The notes beneath the pieces are model-generated. The model was not told where the DNA came from and did not search any database. It saw only the letters and a list, made by a program, of their open reading frames with translations. Shown here one piece after another: positions 36,930 through 37,596 of a stretch of DNA of 37,596 nt (the first letter of the stretch is position 1; each line of letters opens with the position of its first letter). Both the position numbers and the translations under genes were made by a program. Source of the DNA: a virus; IMG/VR virus record IMGVR_UViG_3300036761_001186, positions 1-37,596 of that record, one strand, 5' to 3'.

Positions 36930-37596
36930 ACCATGGCTCGCGCTTGCAAAGCACCGTCGAACCTTCCTGGCGCATGACCAGCGATGCTATTCCCCCACTC
37001 GTTCCCGCGAACGTCGACCTCCGCGGTTACGAATTCATGCCCATCTATGGGCACTACCTCTTCGGGTCGGACTTCAATTCGCGCGTCAGCGATACCGCGT
37101 GGCGCGCTGCCCTCACTCTCTGGTGGGCGGCATGGAATCAGGTGCCGGCCGCGTCCTTGCCGAACGACGACATCGCTTTGACCAGACTCGCTGATCTCGG
37201 GCGTGATGTGCGCGGCTTCCGCAAGATCAAGGGGGAGGCGCTTCACGGGTTCGTGATCTGCAGCGACGGCAGGCTGTATCACAAGGCGTTGTCGAAATGG
37301 GCGCTCGAAGCGTGGGCTAGGAGGGTCCAAGACAGGGAGAGGAAGGCCAATTGGCGTGCTTCGAAAACGCGCAATGTCCCGGGGACACGACAGGGACAAG
37401 CCATGGGACAAAGACGGGACAAGCCATGGGACAACAACGGGACAGAGACGGGACAAGCCATGGGACAACAACGGGACAGAGACGGGACAAGCCATGGGAC
37501 AACAACGGGACAGAGACGGGACAAGCCATGGGACAGAACGTCTTTGTCCCGTCTGAAGGGAAGGGAAGTGACAGTGAAGGGAAGGGAAGTGACAGT
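36926..37596 (+). CDS. DUF1376 replication-type protein, 3' partial, with iteron-like array inside
   Basis: The frame opens with GTG 36926 (overlapping the previous stop) or ATG 36974 and is still open at the window edge. NVDLRGYEFMPIYGHYLFGS, SRVSDTAWRAALTLWWAAWN, QVPAASLPNDDIALTRLADL and GFVICSDGRLYHKALSKWAL match DUF1376, a domain found at the start of phage replication or helicase-loader-like proteins. After residue about 150 the frame runs through a GGGACA repeat array, giving Gln/Gly/Asp/Arg-rich low-complexity protein. The array unit is 34 bp, not a multiple of three, so it is read in three phases. The C-terminus lies outside the window. Confidence 0.75.
   Translation, partial: MNHGSRLQSTVEPSWRMTSDAIPPLVPANVDLRGYEFMPIYGHYLFGSDFNSRVSDTAWRAALTLWWAAWNQVPAASLPNDDIALTRLADLGRDVRGFRKIKGEALHGFVICSDGRLYHKALSKWALEAWARRVQDRERKANWRASKTRNVPGTRQGQAMGQRRDKPWDNNGTETGQAMGQQRDRDGTSHGTTTGQRRDKPWDRTSLSRLKGREVTVKGREVT
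37375..37550 (+). repeat. Iteron-like GGGACA array (candidate replication origin)
   Basis: Fourteen direct copies of GGGACA start at 37382, 37393, 37405, 37416, 37428, 37439, 37450, 37462, 37473, 37484, 37496, 37507, 37518 and 37530, spaced 11 or 12 bp. Three exact 34-bp units make up 37416-37517. Inverted copies (TGTCCC) lie at both edges, 37375-37380 and 37545-37550. One-turn spacing inside a replication gene resembles the iterons within lambda gene O. Confidence 0.6.
37555..37596 (+). repeat. 21-bp tandem repeat, two copies, reaching the window end
   Basis: GAAGGGAAGGGAAGTGACAG plus T is repeated exactly at 37555-37575 and 37576-37596. The second copy ends on the last base, so more copies may follow. 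It is purine-rich, in frame within the DUF1376 gene, next to the iteron-like array. Confidence 0.7.

Noticed and set aside
36920-37495. Minus-strand frames with repeated MACPVSVPLLSHG
   Set aside because: They are read-outs of the GGGACA repeat array and antisense to the DUF1376 gene.
37375-37550. CRISPR array
   Set aside because: The repeats are 34-bp tandem units with no unique spacers, built from an 11-12-bp subrepeat, and no cas genes are present.
1-37596. tRNA or rRNA genes
   Set aside because: No cloverleaf with CCA-type end or rRNA-like conserved block was noticed on reading; a tRNAscan run would settle it.

Overview
The window is a stretch of a temperate, long-tailed (siphovirus-type) phage genome or prophage. 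The host is probably a GC-rich Gram-negative bacterium (Pseudomonadota): the phage carries an Rz/Rz1-type spanin pair with an Rz1 lipobox, which needs an outer membrane, and a DUF3309 membrane peptide. There are no ribosomal, tRNA or clearly chromosomal genes. Gene packing is phage-like, with many ATGA, GTGA and TGATG start/stop overlaps. Head, portal and terminase genes are absent and must lie outside the window.

Layout. (1) 1-15.7 kb, + strand: end of the connector region and the tail. In order: repeat-rich structural protein (5' cut), small connector/terminator proteins, tail tube, tail chaperone with a likely -1 frameshift, a 1461-aa tape measure protein, a 1069-aa tail protein, and a tail-tip protein with a lectin-like N-terminus. 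(2) 15.7-18.3 kb, +: lysis (several small membrane proteins, nested spanins, endolysin) and DUF3309. (3) 18.5-22.9 kb, +: a cargo cassette of a zinc-ribbon protein and seven tightly coupled enzymes (DUF115-like protein, three methyltransferase-like proteins, DUF616 and GT2 glycosyltransferases, polysaccharide deacetylase), probably for surface-glycan modification. (4) 23.1-24.1 kb: tyrosine integrase behind a repeat-rich leader. (5) 24.1-30.7 kb, - strand: leftward early operon with an excisionase-like protein, two DUF1566 (C-type-lectin-fold) genes, RecE-like nuclease, a recombination-associated protein and a coiled-coil protein. (6) 30.7-31.9 kb: repressor and Cro-like switch. (7) 31.9-34.8 kb, +: rightward early operon (two HNH proteins, VRR-NUC nuclease, small DNA-binding proteins). 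(8) 34.8-36.6 kb, -: an inserted five-gene cassette including an IS1595-type transposase. (9) 36.7-37.6 kb, +: conserved phage protein and a DUF1376 replication-type gene cut by the window end, with an iteron-like array inside it.

Most notable. The two DUF1566 genes end in 109-bp segments that differ at 16 positions, every one at codon position 1 or 2 and none at position 3, and both finish in the same 30-bp block with a 14-nt G/C run. That is the signature of variable repeats of a diversity-generating retroelement (DGR). Directly after one of them lies what looks like the N-terminus of a DGR reverse transcriptase, frameshifted and cut off after about 45 residues; no template repeat or complete reverse transcriptase is visible here. 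The window therefore seems to hold a two-target DGR whose core was lost, or one driven from elsewhere.

Regulation. A 15-bp palindrome (CCAAC-N5-GTTGG) sits in the -35/-10 spacer of three predicted promoters (leftward early, rightward early, transposase cassette), suggesting that one repressor controls all three. The DUF1376 gene contains 14 direct GGGACA repeats spaced 11-12 bp, a candidate replication origin.
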